A stretch of DNA of 64,000 bases from Acidiphilium rubrum (lineage in GTDB: Bacteria; Pseudomonadota; Alphaproteobacteria; Acetobacterales; Acetobacteraceae): positions 126,658 to 190,657 of the forward strand of contig NZ_FTNE01000005.1 of the NCBI RefSeq assembly GCF_900156265.1, in the 5' to 3' direction. Position 1 is the stretch's first letter; each line of letters begins with the position of its first letter. A program made the position numbers and the translations under genes. Under the pieces are notes generated by a model that searched no databases, was not told where the DNA came from, and was given only the letters and a program-made list of their open reading frames with translations. This document shows, piece by piece, positions 44,780 through 53,092 of the stretch.

Positions 44780-44982
44780 GCTTCGCCGGCTTCTTGCAGC
44801 ACACGCCTTGCCTGCGCGGCCTCGTGCACGGCAACCGCGATCCGGCGGGGGAACATGCCGATATTGCCCTCGGTGGCGGCGATATTCTGGTCCAGCATCA
44901 CCGGCGAAAGCCCGGCATCGCGCAGCAGCGCCATCAGAAAATTGAGCCGTATGGTGTTGTTCGATGCGATGATGATTTCCAT
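44776..44982 (-). CDS. DUF2007-type small protein
   Basis: A 68-residue protein: EIIIASNNTIRLNFLMALLR, then AGLSPVMLDQNIAATEGNIG and RRIAVAVHEAAQARRVLQEA. This is the beta-alpha-beta-beta-alpha pattern of DUF2007 (putative signal-transducing or PII-like small proteins). An upstream open frame reaches 45294 but overlaps the divergent prenyl synthase gene, so ATG 44982 is chosen. Its stop overlaps the methyltransferase start, a pairing often seen in alphaproteobacteria. Function unknown. Confidence 0.8.
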   Translation of the reverse strand: MEIIIASNNTIRLNFLMALLRDAGLSPVMLDQNIAATEGNIGMFPRRIAVAVHEAAQARRVLQEAGEA

Positions 44983-45079
44983 GCGCTCTTCGTGCTCCCT
45001 GGGTTGCGCCGCCGGCCGGAGCCCGCTCGCCTTGACCCTCGATGATCGAGGCCGATATGCTGTAGCGATCGTCGATAAC

Positions 45080-46135
45080 ATGACAAGGTTGAAACCGCCT
45101 GTGGATGGTCTGCTGACTTCAGAGCCCGATGCTGCCACGACCAGTGCCCCGGCAAAGGGCGATGCGTTGCAGCGGCTGGCATCGCTCCTCGCGGTCGATC
45201 TGGCCGCCACCAACGCTGCGATCATCGCGCGGATGGCCAGCGAGGTCGAGCTGATCCCCCAATTGGCGGCGCATCTCATCGCAGCCGGCGGCAAGCGGCT
45301 GCGGCCCTTACTGACCTTGGCCTCCGCCCGTCTCTGCGGCTACCGCGGCGAGCGCCACGTGCGCCTCGCCGCATGTGTCGAATTCATCCATACCGCCACC
45401 TTGCTGCATGACGACGTGGTCGATGAAAGTGACCTAAGGCGCGGCCTTGCGAGCGCCAATGCGGTGTTCGGCAACAAGGCCTCGGTCCTGGTCGGCGATT
45501 TCCTGTTCGCCCGCGCCTTCGAATTGATGGTGGCGGACGGATCGCTCGAAGTCCTGCGCATCCTGTGCAACGCCTCCGCCACGATTGCCGAGGGCGAGGT
45601 TCTGCAGCTATCGACCCAGAACGATCTGGGTACCGATATTCCCCGTTACTTCAAGGTGATCGAGGGCAAGACCGCTGCCCTGTTCGCCGCGGCGTGCGAG
45701 GTCGGCGCCGTGGTGGCACAGCGCGATGCCGCGACCTGCGCCGCTCTGTCCGCCTATGGTTCGGCGTTGGGCATGGCCTTCCAACTGGTCGATGACGCGC
45801 TGGATTACGCGGCCGATCAGGATGAACTCGGCAAGACGGTGGGTGATGACTTCCGTGAGGGCAAGCTGACCTACCCGGTCCTGATCGCCTATGCGGATGG
45901 CGACGCCCAGGAACGCCGCTTCTGGCAGCGCACGATCGAGGCCGGCGAGCAGACCGAGGTCGATTTGAAGACGGCGTTCGACCTGATCGCCCGGCACGAT
46001 GCCATCGGCCGCACCATCGCGCGCGCACACAGCTTCGCGCTCGAGGCCAAGGCGGCGCTCGCGCCCTTGCCGGACGACCCGGTCCGCGGCCTGATGATGG
46101 AAGCCGCCGATTATGCGGTATCGCGCCGTCGCTGA
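45080..46135 (+). CDS. ispB: Polyprenyl diphosphate synthase (ubiquinone side chain)
   Basis: A 351-residue all-trans polyprenyl diphosphate synthase making the octa- to decaprenyl tail of ubiquinone. Motifs: GGKRLRPLLTLASARL (about 71-86), first Asp-rich LLHDDVVDESDLRRG (about 112-126), GDFLFARAF, and the second LVDDALDYAADQDELGK (about 236-252). ATG 45080 is chosen because the frame further upstream (to 44381) overlaps two minus-strand genes. It is divergent from the DUF2007 gene. Chain length cannot be read by eye. Confidence 0.92.
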   Translation: MTRLKPPVDGLLTSEPDAATTSAPAKGDALQRLASLLAVDLAATNAAIIARMASEVELIPQLAAHLIAAGGKRLRPLLTLASARLCGYRGERHVRLAACVEFIHTATLLHDDVVDESDLRRGLASANAVFGNKASVLVGDFLFARAFELMVADGSLEVLRILCNASATIAEGEVLQLSTQNDLGTDIPRYFKVIEGKTAALFAAACEVGAVVAQRDAATCAALSAYGSALGMAFQLVDDALDYAADQDELGKTVGDDFREGKLTYPVLIAYADGDAQERRFWQRTIEAGEQTEVDLKTAFDLIARHDAIGRTIARAHSFALEAKAALAPLPDDPVRGLMMEAADYAVSRRR

Positions 46136-46144
46136 GCGGTTTGA

Positions 46145-48028
46145 CTATGTCGCGATCACGATGCTCCCACGGCGGGCCTTCGCCCGATATAGCGCCTTGT
46201 CCGCGCGCTCGATGAAAATCTGAGGCGTCAAGATCGAATTCGGGCACAGGCAATCGATCCCAACGCTCACCGTCAGGAATCCGGATGGCGATTTTTCATG
46301 GACGATCTGCATGTCCCGCACGCCGTCCCTGACCCGCTCGGCGACCGCGCGCGCACCGCTCAGGAAGGTTGCCGGCAGAATGACGGCAAACTCCTCGCCG
46401 CCGATTCGGCTGGCCAGATCCGCCGGCCGCAGCGCGCCGGTGCCCACAATCGTGGCGAGTTGGCGCAATGCGATGTCGCCGGCCGGATGGCCGTAAGCAT
46501 CGTTATACGCCTTGAACAGATCGACATCGATCAGGATCAGGGCGATATCAAGCTGCTCGCGCAGCGCGCGGCGCCATTCCTTGTCGAGATGATCGTTGAA
46601 ACGCCGACGATTGGCGAGACCGGTCAGGGGATCGGTATTGGCCAGCAGATCGAGTCGGATCAAATCCGCCTTGCGGCGGTCGTCCTCGGCACGGCGGGTC
46701 GAAATGTCGCGCACGACGCTGACGACTTCGACGCGCTGACTGGATTTTCCCTCGCCAATTCGGGTTTTGACCTCGGTCCAGATCGGTCCGGCGCTCCCGT
46801 TCGGCTGCAATCGAAGCTCGGTGGTCACCTCGGGGGTGCCATCGCACAGGGTGGCCAATGAGCGTCGGACCGATGTCTTGTCATCCGGATGGATCAGATC
46901 GAACGCCGACCGGCCGGTAAGCGCGCTGCCTGCAATGCCGAGCAGCCGCGCCGCCGCCGGCGAGGCATAGAGGATCGTGCCGTCCTGCAAAGTGACGAGA
47001 ATCGGGTCGGCCGAGACATCCGCCAGCAGTTTGTAGTGCGCCGCGCGCGCGATGATCGCGGCCTTCTGGCGGCGCAACTGCGCAATCATCCGGGCGCGCC
47101 GCTCGAACGCCAGAGCAATCGGCACGGATGACAGAACCCCCGCGCCGATCAGCGATTGCAGGATCAGAATGCGCGCGGCGATGGATTCCGGCTCCAGCGC
47201 CACGATCGGGCCATGGCCGGCAGCCGTCCGCCACAGTGCAAAGACGGCCAATCCGATCACGCCGACGCATGAAAGTTCAAAGCCGGCGACCACGCCAAGA
47301 AAAGCGAACAGCAGCGGCGTGAGAAACAGCGGCGTGGGGCTACTTTGCTGTAATACGCCAGTCAACAGCACCAGGCAGATCGCCAACGCCAAAATGACGC
47401 TCAAGCGCCGGTTCCTGCGCCACCAATGCTGGTGCGTCCGGTCGAGCAGGACCATGATACCGGCCGTGAAAATCAGATTTCCCAGCGCGTGGGACGCAAA
47501 GCAGACCAGCCAAGCCGTGCCATAGCCGCTCCAGCCCGTCCACGGACCGATCGCGGCACCGATTAGGGCGCCGAGCGCCGGTCCGGCGATCCCGATGGCG
47601 AACGCGAGTTTGAGCAGACCATCCACCCGCCGCAATCGCGGGCGCACGCCCAGCGGCAGCCAGGCGATCATTGCGGCGCCGGCGATCTCGAGGCCGTTTG
47701 CAACGCCCCACAAGACAGATGTCGCCCCGGCCGCACCCGCGGCAAGGTTGGCAAGCGCGATGCCAGCAGCGCTGGCGGTAATGATCGCTCCGGGAAGCCG
47801 CCAGCCGGCGGGCCGGCGGACCAGCAATAAGGCGAGCGGCAGGGCATTCGCCGGCCAGACTGCCGGAACCCGGTTACCAAAGCGGCAGAAATCCAAGCTG
47901 ATCGCGGCCAGCGCGGCGGCGACGACGGCGATAAGGACAAGTGCCACGCCCGTGCCGGCGCGCAACTCGTCGCCCCGGCGGGCCGTGCCGCCCTGCAACA
48001 GCGGATCGAGCCAACCAAGCCTTACCAC
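46145..48028 (-). CDS. MASE1-PAS-GGDEF diguanylate cyclase
   Basis: A 627-residue membrane sensor enzyme making cyclic di-GMP. The N-terminal 310 residues hold about eight helices of MASE1 type (FCRFGNRVPAVWPANALPLA). A PAS domain follows (about 335-450, KLLADVSADPILVTLQDGTI). The GGDEF domain (about 465-620) has NTDPLTGLANRRRFN, IDVDLFKAYNDAYGHPAGD and an intact GGEEF site. RPAD lies exactly five residues before GGEEF, so the inhibitory I-site is present. It is convergent with ispB, 9 bases apart. The flagellar genes nearby make motility a plausible output. Confidence 0.93.
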   Translation of the reverse strand: MVRLGWLDPLLQGGTARRGDELRAGTGVALVLIAVVAAALAAISLDFCRFGNRVPAVWPANALPLALLLVRRPAGWRLPGAIITASAAGIALANLAAGAAGATSVLWGVANGLEIAGAAMIAWLPLGVRPRLRRVDGLLKLAFAIGIAGPALGALIGAAIGPWTGWSGYGTAWLVCFASHALGNLIFTAGIMVLLDRTHQHWWRRNRRLSVILALAICLVLLTGVLQQSSPTPLFLTPLLFAFLGVVAGFELSCVGVIGLAVFALWRTAAGHGPIVALEPESIAARILILQSLIGAGVLSSVPIALAFERRARMIAQLRRQKAAIIARAAHYKLLADVSADPILVTLQDGTILYASPAAARLLGIAGSALTGRSAFDLIHPDDKTSVRRSLATLCDGTPEVTTELRLQPNGSAGPIWTEVKTRIGEGKSSQRVEVVSVVRDISTRRAEDDRRKADLIRLDLLANTDPLTGLANRRRFNDHLDKEWRRALREQLDIALILIDVDLFKAYNDAYGHPAGDIALRQLATIVGTGALRPADLASRIGGEEFAVILPATFLSGARAVAERVRDGVRDMQIVHEKSPSGFLTVSVGIDCLCPNSILTPQIFIERADKALYRAKARRGSIVIAT

Positions 48029-48173
48029 AGCCGAAGCCGACGCGATCGCTTTGGGAAAAAATGCACAAACCTGTCCTGACCTGAGCCGAAACCATCAATT
48101 CTGGTTTCGACATCAAATCAGGTTCAGATTAAAATGCCGTTAATGTGAAGTCAGGACGGTGCCGAAAATCCGT

Positions 48174-48839
48174 TCAATCGGCCGCCAGAGCCATGTGCTT
48201 GCGCGCAATATCGCCGCTGACGTACGATTCCAGCGCCTCGCCGATCGCTTCGGCATGGTGGGCGAACACATGATCAGCCCCGGCCATGACGCGATAATCG
48301 ACCGTGACACCCTTCTGGGTGTTCAATTTGTCCACCAGTTTACGGACCGAAGCTTCCGGCACCAGCTCGTCGGCGTCGCCGTGGATCATCAGCCCGCCGC
48401 AGGGGCAGGGGGCCAGGAAGCCGAAATCGTAATGGGCGGCGGGGGTGCCGACGCTGATCCAGCCCGAAACCTCCGGCCGGCGCATCAGCAATTGCATGCC
48501 GACGAACGCGCCGAACGAATACCCGGCAATCCATAGCCCGCCATGGCCCGGATTGAGCGCCTGCATCCAGTCGAGCGCGGCGGCGGCGTCGTTGATCTCG
48601 CCCATGCCGCCGTCGTAGCTGCCCTGGCTGCGCCCCACGCCGCGGAAATTGAATCGCATGACCGAAAAGCCCAGCCGTTGAAATACCTGATACATCGTGT
48701 AGGTGATACGGTTATTCATCGTGCCGCCGTGCAGCGGATGCGGGTGCAGCACGAGCGCCAGCGGCGCACCGCGCTCCTTGGCGTGGTGATAGCGTCCTTC
48801 GAGGCGGCCATCAGGCCCGGCAAATGTGACTTCAGGCAT
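48174..48839 (-). CDS. Alpha/beta hydrolase (YpfH/DUF-type serine hydrolase)
   Basis: A 221-residue alpha/beta hydrolase. HPHPLHGGTMNNRI (about 32-45), RFNFRGVGRSQGSYDGG (about 62-78), the nucleophile elbow GYSFGAFVGMQL (Ser near 107) and HGDADELVP and GADHVFAHH as acid and His sites give a full triad. This close family is common in alphaproteobacteria with no known substrate. It lies downstream, on the same strand, of a 31-codon ORF and a hairpin. Confidence 0.85.
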   Translation of the reverse strand: MPEVTFAGPDGRLEGRYHHAKERGAPLALVLHPHPLHGGTMNNRITYTMYQVFQRLGFSVMRFNFRGVGRSQGSYDGGMGEINDAAAALDWMQALNPGHGGLWIAGYSFGAFVGMQLLMRRPEVSGWISVGTPAAHYDFGFLAPCPCGGLMIHGDADELVPEASVRKLVDKLNTQKGVTVDYRVMAGADHVFAHHAEAIGEALESYVSGDIARKHMALAAD

Positions 48840-48922
48840 CGGTTTATCAGTTCTTTCTCAGTCTTGGTATCGATAGCGAACAAGCTCCCTGGTCGGTTGA
48901 CCGGAAGCCCAACAAACTCTAT

Positions 48923-48940
48923 CCGCGCTAATCAGCGCGG
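48923..48940 (-). terminator. GC-rich hairpin between the 31-codon ORF and the hydrolase gene
   Basis: CCGCGCT (48923-48929) and AGCGCGG (48934-48940) form a perfect 7-bp stem with a 4-base loop. It lies 33 bases after the stop of the small ORF and 83 before the hydrolase start, both on the minus strand. There is no clear T-run after it, so it may be a weak terminator, an attenuator or an mRNA end. Confidence 0.5.
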
Positions 48941-48972
48941 CTCACGGGAAAACTCGTAACAGCCCATACCGC

Positions 48973-49068
48973 TTATCCGACCGGCGAATCAACATAATTG
49001 CCGATCTGGCAAAGCAGCCTCCAGTAAATAGGGACGCTTGAGGTATTATTGACCGGCTTGGTCTGCAT
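48973..49068 (-). CDS. 31-residue small ORF with strong ribosome-binding site
   Basis: ATG 49068 is preceded at 5 bases by AGGAGAG (49074-49080), one of the best Shine-Dalgarno matches in the window. The peptide is 31 residues: MQTKPVNNTSSVPIYWRLLC, then QIGNYVDSPVG. It is rich in Asn/Ser/Thr at the start, with one Cys and a short amphipathic WRLLCQIG stretch. Codons such as AAT, CCT, ATT, CTT and TCA are unlike the neighbours. It might be a leader peptide of the downstream hydrolase, a modified-peptide precursor, or a small protein. I recognise no family. Confidence 0.5.
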   Translation of the reverse strand: MQTKPVNNTSSVPIYWRLLCQIGNYVDSPVG

Positions 49069-49203
49069 AGCTACTCTCCTGAACGATGACACCACGCCGA
49101 CCCCGCCTTGAGCGGTCGAATTTTGTGCCGCCAACCCCGATCGCAGCCGGCCTTCACGTCGAAATCGGGAAACAGTGCATCGTTTCCATCCGCTATTGCC
49201 CGA

Positions 49204-49247
49204 TTGCCATTGCCACGACATCATCTATAAACGATTTCATGTTTATA
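49204..49247 (+). promoter_or_regulatory. cysE promoter with a 22-bp palindrome on the -10 box
   Basis: TTGCCA (49204-49209), a 16-base spacer and TATAAA (49226-49231) make a good sigma-70-like promoter. The perfect palindrome TATAAAC (49226-49232), 8 bases, GTTTATA (49241-49247) covers the -10 box and the probable transcription start, where a repressor would block transcription. The regulator is unknown; an Rrf2- or TetR/GntR-type protein responding to cysteine or Fe-S state would fit the genes, as inference. Confidence 0.55.
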
Positions 49248-49262
49248 CGCGGTAATCCCGTG

Positions 49263-49277
49263 ATTTCCTATGGAAAT
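49263..49277 (+). promoter_or_regulatory. Second palindrome just before the cysE start codon
   Basis: ATTTCC (49263-49268), three bases, GGAAAT (49272-49277) is a perfect inverted repeat ending 5 bases before ATG 49283. It occupies the place of the ribosome-binding site; GGAAA is the only purine-rich stretch there. It could be an operator, or an RNA hairpin that hides the ribosome site. Confidence 0.45.
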
Positions 49278-49282
49278 GTCGT

Positions 49283-50002
49283 ATGAGCCGCATGTTTTTG
49301 CGTGAAACGGTCCGGGCCTACCGCCAGCGCGATCCCGCCGCGCGGTCGGACATCGAGGTTTTGCTCTGCTACCCTGGGCTCCATGCGGTGTTGCTGCATC
49401 GCGTGGCGCATTGGCTGTGGCGCAGCCATGCGTTTCTGCTCGGGCGACTCGTCTCGCATTTCGGCCGGATGCTCACGGGAATCGAAATCCACCCCGGTGC
49501 CACTATTGGTCGGCGCTGCATCATCGACCACGGCATGGGCGTCGTGATCGGTGAAACCGCCGAACTCGGCGATGATGTGTATCTCTACCATCAGGTCACG
49601 CTGGGCGGCACGTCGAGCGATCACGGCAAGCGCCACCCGACTCTGGGTAATGGCGTCATCATCGGCGCCGGGGCGAAGGTGCTGGGCGACATTCTGATCG
49701 GCGACAACGCCCGCATCGGCGCCAACGCGGTCGTGGTCGCGGAGGTGCCGGCGAATACCACGGTCGTCGGTATTCCGGCCCGGCCGGTCGAGCGTGGCAC
49801 CGCGGTGCGCCCCGCGAAACCGCGGTTCGACCCTTACGGCACGCCGTGTGACCCGTGCATCGACCCGCTGTTGCATGAAATCGACACGCTGCGTTCGGAA
49901 ATGAACGATCTGGAAGCGCGAATCGCCCGCGCCGAGGCCCTGCGGCCCGCGCCTGCGGCGGGCCGGGAGGCCAGTGTCGATGAGCGCGTCGAACGAAGCT
50001 GA
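49283..50002 (+). CDS. cysE: Serine O-acetyltransferase
   Basis: Makes O-acetylserine, the precursor of cysteine. The 239 residues have the N-terminal helix region, then a left-handed beta-helix of hexapeptide repeats with [59 protein letters not shown] and [20 protein letters not shown]. The short N-terminus is the bacterial SAT form common beside Fe-S assembly genes. The 3' end overlaps the cysteine desulfurase gene by 23 bases, so cysteine synthesis and use are coupled. Confidence 0.94.
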   Translation: MSRMFLRETVRAYRQRDPAARSDIEVLLCYPGLHAVLLHRVAHWLWRSHAFLLGRLVSHFGRMLTGIEIHPGATIGRRCIIDHGMGVVIGETAELGDDVYLYHQVTLGGTSSDHGKRHPTLGNGVIIGAGAKVLGDILIGDNARIGANAVVVAEVPANTTVVGIPARPVERGTAVRPAKPRFDPYGTPCDPCIDPLLHEIDTLRSEMNDLEARIARAEALRPAPAAGREASVDERVERS

Positions 50003-51140
50003 CCCTCTCTATCTGGATGCCAACGCGACCGAACCGCTGCGCCCGGCCGCCCGCGCCGCGCTGATCGGCGCGTTGGATATCCTGGGCAATCCCGCCTCCA
50101 TCCATGCCGAGGGCCGCACCGCCCGGCGCGGCCTCGAGTCTGCCCGGACCATCATTGCCGCCCGGTTCGGCGCAAGGCCGCAGGATGTCGTGTTCTGCTC
50201 GGGTGCCACCGAAGCCAACGCCATGGCGATTCATGCGTTTGGCGCGACCCGCCCGATCGTGATCGGCGCGACCGAGCACGATGCCGTGCGCGCCGCCGCA
50301 CCCGCCGCCGCGATCATGCCGGTCGATGCGGCCGGTCTCGCCGACCTCGCCTGGCTCGAGGCCGAGCTCACGGCGCGGCCGGGTGCCCTGGTCTGCGTGA
50401 TGGCGGCCAACAACGAAACCGGCGTGCTCAGCCCGATCGCCCCGATCGCCGCGCTCTGCGCCGCGCATGGCGCGTTGCTGCATGTGGATGCGGTGCAGGC
50501 GGCCGGGCGGATTTCCATTGATTATCTGGCGCTCGGTGCCACCAGCGTCGCGATCTCGGCCCATAAGCTGGGCGGTCCGAAAGGGGTCGGCGCCCTGATC
50601 CTCGCGCCCGGCGTGGCGGCGGGCCTGCCAGCGCTGATCGCCGGCGGCGGCCAGGAAAAGGGGCGGCGCGGCGGCACGCCGGCGCTGCCCGCGATCGCCG
50701 GTTTCGCCGCCGCGATCACGGCGGCCGATCCTGCCGAGGGGCCGCGCCAAACGCGCCTGCGCGACGCGATCGAGGCCGGCGCGCGCGAATATGGTGCCAT
50801 CGTGATCGGCGCCGGCGCACCCCGCCTGCCCAACACGACCTGCCTCGCTCTGCCCGGGCTGACCGCCGAGACCCAGGTGATCGCGCTCGATCTCGAGCGG
50901 ATCAGCGTCTCCGCCGGTTCGGCCTGCTCGTCGGGCAAGGTGGCGCGCAGCCATGTGCTGACGGCGATGGGCCTGCACGACCTCGCCGGCTGCGCCATCC
51001 GCGTCTCGCTGCCGTGGAACGCACCCGAAGACGCGCCTGCCCGGTTTCTCGCCGCATATCGGCGCCTTGCCGCGCGCGCCTTGCGCAAGCGTGGCGGGTT
51101 CTCTAACTCACCCGAAGCGTATATCCCGTCCCTGGTTTGA
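49980..51140 (+). CDS. Cysteine desulfurase (NifS/IscS-like)
   Basis: PLP enzyme of 386 residues that removes sulfur from cysteine for Fe-S clusters and tRNA thiolation. It starts at [20 protein letters not shown], unusual in having ANATEP where most have [16 protein letters not shown], the Schiff-base Lys in [12 protein letters not shown] (about 195) and the active-site loop [15 protein letters not shown] (Cys near 316) are intact. GGGAGG lies 9 bases before ATG 49980, deciding it over GTG 49974. It sits between cysE and a ferredoxin, upstream of mnmA. Confidence 0.92.
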   Translation: MSASNEADPLYLDANATEPLRPAARAALIGALDILGNPASIHAEGRTARRGLESARTIIAARFGARPQDVVFCSGATEANAMAIHAFGATRPIVIGATEHDAVRAAAPAAAIMPVDAAGLADLAWLEAELTARPGALVCVMAANNETGVLSPIAPIAALCAAHGALLHVDAVQAAGRISIDYLALGATSVAISAHKLGGPKGVGALILAPGVAAGLPALIAGGGQEKGRRGGTPALPAIAGFAAAITAADPAEGPRQTRLRDAIEAGAREYGAIVIGAGAPRLPNTTCLALPGLTAETQVIALDLERISVSAGSACSSGKVARSHVLTAMGLHDLAGCAIRVSLPWNAPEDAPARFLAAYRRLAARALRKRGGFSNSPEAYIPSLV

Positions 51141-51149
51141 AGGTTTCCG

Positions 51150-51482
51150 ATGCCAAGCATGATATTTATCGAGCGCGATGGATCGCGCCGCACCGTCGAT
51201 GCGCCGGTCGGCCTCTCGGTGCTCGAAGTGGCACATAAGCACGGCGTCGATATCGAAGGCGCGTGCGAGGGCTCGCTCGCCTGCTCGACCTGCCACATCA
51301 TCGTCGATCCGGATTGGTACGCCAAGCTCGGCAAGGCCTCCGAGGATGAGGAGGATATGCTCGATCTCGCGTTCGGTCTCGAAAAAACCTCCCGCCTGGG
51401 GTGCCAGATCGTGATGTCGCCGGCGCTCGACGGGCTGGTGGTGCGCCTGCCGGCCGGCGTGCGCAACGCCCAGGGCGGCTAG
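51150..51482 (+). CDS. fdx: [2Fe-2S] ferredoxin, adrenodoxin type
   Basis: A 110-residue electron carrier with the cluster ligands in [14 protein letters not shown] (Cys at about 39, 45 and 48) and a fourth Cys in LGCQIVM (about 86). This is the adrenodoxin/Isc-type spacing, linked with Fe-S cluster assembly. It begins 9 bases after the cysteine desulfurase gene and is followed 8 bases on by mnmA. No iscU, iscA or hscAB is present, so it probably serves assembly machinery encoded elsewhere. Confidence 0.93.
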   Translation: MPSMIFIERDGSRRTVDAPVGLSVLEVAHKHGVDIEGACEGSLACSTCHIIVDPDWYAKLGKASEDEEDMLDLAFGLEKTSRLGCQIVMSPALDGLVVRLPAGVRNAQGG

Positions 51483-51490
51483 GGTTCATC

Positions 51491-52528
51491 ATGCGCATCG
51501 TGGTCGCCATGTCGGGTGGGGTGGATAGTTCGGTGGTCGCCGGGCTGATGCACGCGGCCGGCCACGAGGTGATCGGGGTGACGCTGCAACTCTACGATCA
51601 CGGTGCCGCAGCCGGCCGCAAGGGTGCCTGCTGCGCCGGGCAGGACATTCACGACGCCCGCAATGTGGCGGACCGTCTGGGCATCGCGCATTACGTGATC
51701 GACGCCGAAGCCGCGTTCCGCAAGGCGGTAATCGCCGATTTCACGGAGTCCTACGCCACCGGCAAAACCCCGGTGCCGTGCGTGCGCTGCAACCAGCATC
51801 TGAAATTCGGCGACCTGCTCGGCCTCGCGCGCGATCTGGGCGCCGAAGCGCTGGCCACCGGCCATTACGTCCGCCGCGAACAGGGCAGGGACGGTGCCGA
51901 ACTGCACCGCGCCGCCGATGCCGCGCGCGATCAGTCCTGGTTCCTGTTCGCGACCACGCGCGACCAGCTGGAATTCGCCCGGTTTCCGCTCGGCACGATG
52001 CCGGACAAGGTCGAAGTGCGCGCCCATGCGGCCAGCATGGGCCTGCAGGTGGCGGACAAGCCGGATAGCCAGGACATCTGCTTCGTCCCCTCCGGCTCCT
52101 ACGCCGATATCGTGACGAAACTCCGCCCTGACGCTGGCTTGCCGGGCGACATCGTCGATCAGGACGGCACCGTGCTCGGCAGCCATCAAGGCATCGCGCG
52201 CTATACGGTGGGCCAAGGCAAGCGCCTGGGTGCCGCATCGGGGCGCGTCGTCACCGAAATCGACGCCGGGCGCCGCCGCCTCGTGGTCGGGCCGCGCGGC
52301 ACGGGGTCGCGCCAGGTGCGGCTTGCCGAGCCGAACTGGCTGATCGAGCCGCCGGGCACGCCGTTTCGCGCGACCGTCAAGCTCCGCGCCCGCGAAACCC
52401 CGCAGGACGCGGAAATCGACGCTGCCACCGGCATCGTGACGCTCGATACCGCGGCCCTCGCCGCACCGGGCCAGGCCTGCGTGATCTATGACGGCACCAG
52501 GGTGCTGGGCGGCGGGTTCATCGTCTGA
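51491..52528 (+). CDS. mnmA: tRNA-specific 2-thiouridylase
   Basis: Thiolates U34 of Lys, Glu and Gln tRNAs with sulfur passed on from a cysteine desulfurase. The 345 residues have the PP-loop AMSGGVDSSVVAGLM (about 6-20), the Cys-containing GKTPVPCVRCNQHLKFGDLL (catalytic Cys about 97), TGHYVRRE, DQSWFL and DKPDSQDICFVPSG (second Cys about 196). The C-terminal beta-barrel ends YDGTRVLGGGFIV. It directly follows cysE, desulfurase and ferredoxin, so its sulfur donor is encoded in the same operon. Confidence 0.95.
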   Translation: MRIVVAMSGGVDSSVVAGLMHAAGHEVIGVTLQLYDHGAAAGRKGACCAGQDIHDARNVADRLGIAHYVIDAEAAFRKAVIADFTESYATGKTPVPCVRCNQHLKFGDLLGLARDLGAEALATGHYVRREQGRDGAELHRAADAARDQSWFLFATTRDQLEFARFPLGTMPDKVEVRAHAASMGLQVADKPDSQDICFVPSGSYADIVTKLRPDAGLPGDIVDQDGTVLGSHQGIARYTVGQGKRLGAASGRVVTEIDAGRRRLVVGPRGTGSRQVRLAEPNWLIEPPGTPFRATVKLRARETPQDAEIDAATGIVTLDTAALAAPGQACVIYDGTRVLGGGFIV

Positions 52529-52616
52529 CGGCCATTTGATACCGGCGCCGCGCAACTCTTGCCGGTTTCAATCGGCGAACCGCGCAATCGACTCTGGTTT
52601 CGCCCGTTCATCGCGC

Positions 52617-52622
52617 TATAAT
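52617..52622 (+). promoter_or_regulatory. hfq: Possible -10 box upstream of hfq
   Basis: A perfect TATAAT preceded by GC lies 141 bases before the hfq start, in the 234-base gap after mnmA. No good -35 box is present at 16-18 bases (CTGGTT is the nearest). If used, it gives hfq a leader of about 130 bases, long enough for self-regulation. I see nothing else in this gap. Confidence 0.35.
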
Positions 52623-52762
52623 GGCGATGCGCCGCCGCTTTCGTGCCACGCAAGCGGCAGCGCAAAACTTCGGGCGTGACGGTTTTCGGCCGTCGTGCCA
52701 CACCATAGTGCAACCATCGCTCCGGCATCGACCGGCGCGACAAAAACATAAAGGATCCCGCC

Positions 52763-53086
52763 GTGGCCAACGAAAAATCGCAGAACGTGCAGGACGTCTT
52801 CCTGAACCATGTTCGCAAGAGCAAAACCCCGGTCACCGTGTTCCTGGTGAACGGCGTCAAATTGCAGGGTGTTATCACCTGGTTCGACAATTTCTCGGTT
52901 CTGCTCCGCCGGGACGGTCATACCCAGCTGGTCTACAAGCACGCGATCTCCACCGTGATGCCGGGTGCGCCGATCCAGCTGTTCGATGCGACCAAGGCCG
53001 AGGGCAGCGTCGCCGCCACCCCCTCGCAGAATCCCACCACTTTGAGCCTGATGAACCGCGCGGAGCCCGATCGCGATGACGAGTAG
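52763..53086 (+). CDS. hfq: RNA chaperone Hfq
   Basis: Hexameric Sm-like protein that pairs small RNAs with mRNAs. The 107 residues hold the Sm1 region [40 protein letters not shown] and the Sm2 motif [10 protein letters not shown]; the C-terminal tail of about 30 residues is acidic and unstructured. GTG 52763 has AAGGA 7 bases ahead. It is followed 6 bases on by hflX, the classical hfq-hflX pair. Confidence 0.97.
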   Translation: MANEKSQNVQDVFLNHVRKSKTPVTVFLVNGVKLQGVITWFDNFSVLLRRDGHTQLVYKHAISTVMPGAPIQLFDATKAEGSVAATPSQNPTTLSLMNRAEPDRDDE

Positions 53087-53092
53087 GTTTAT

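Noticed and set aside
48029..48173. Gene between the diguanylate cyclase and the hydrolase
   Set aside because: No convincing frame; the stretch is somewhat A/T-rich and probably holds the cyclase promoter.
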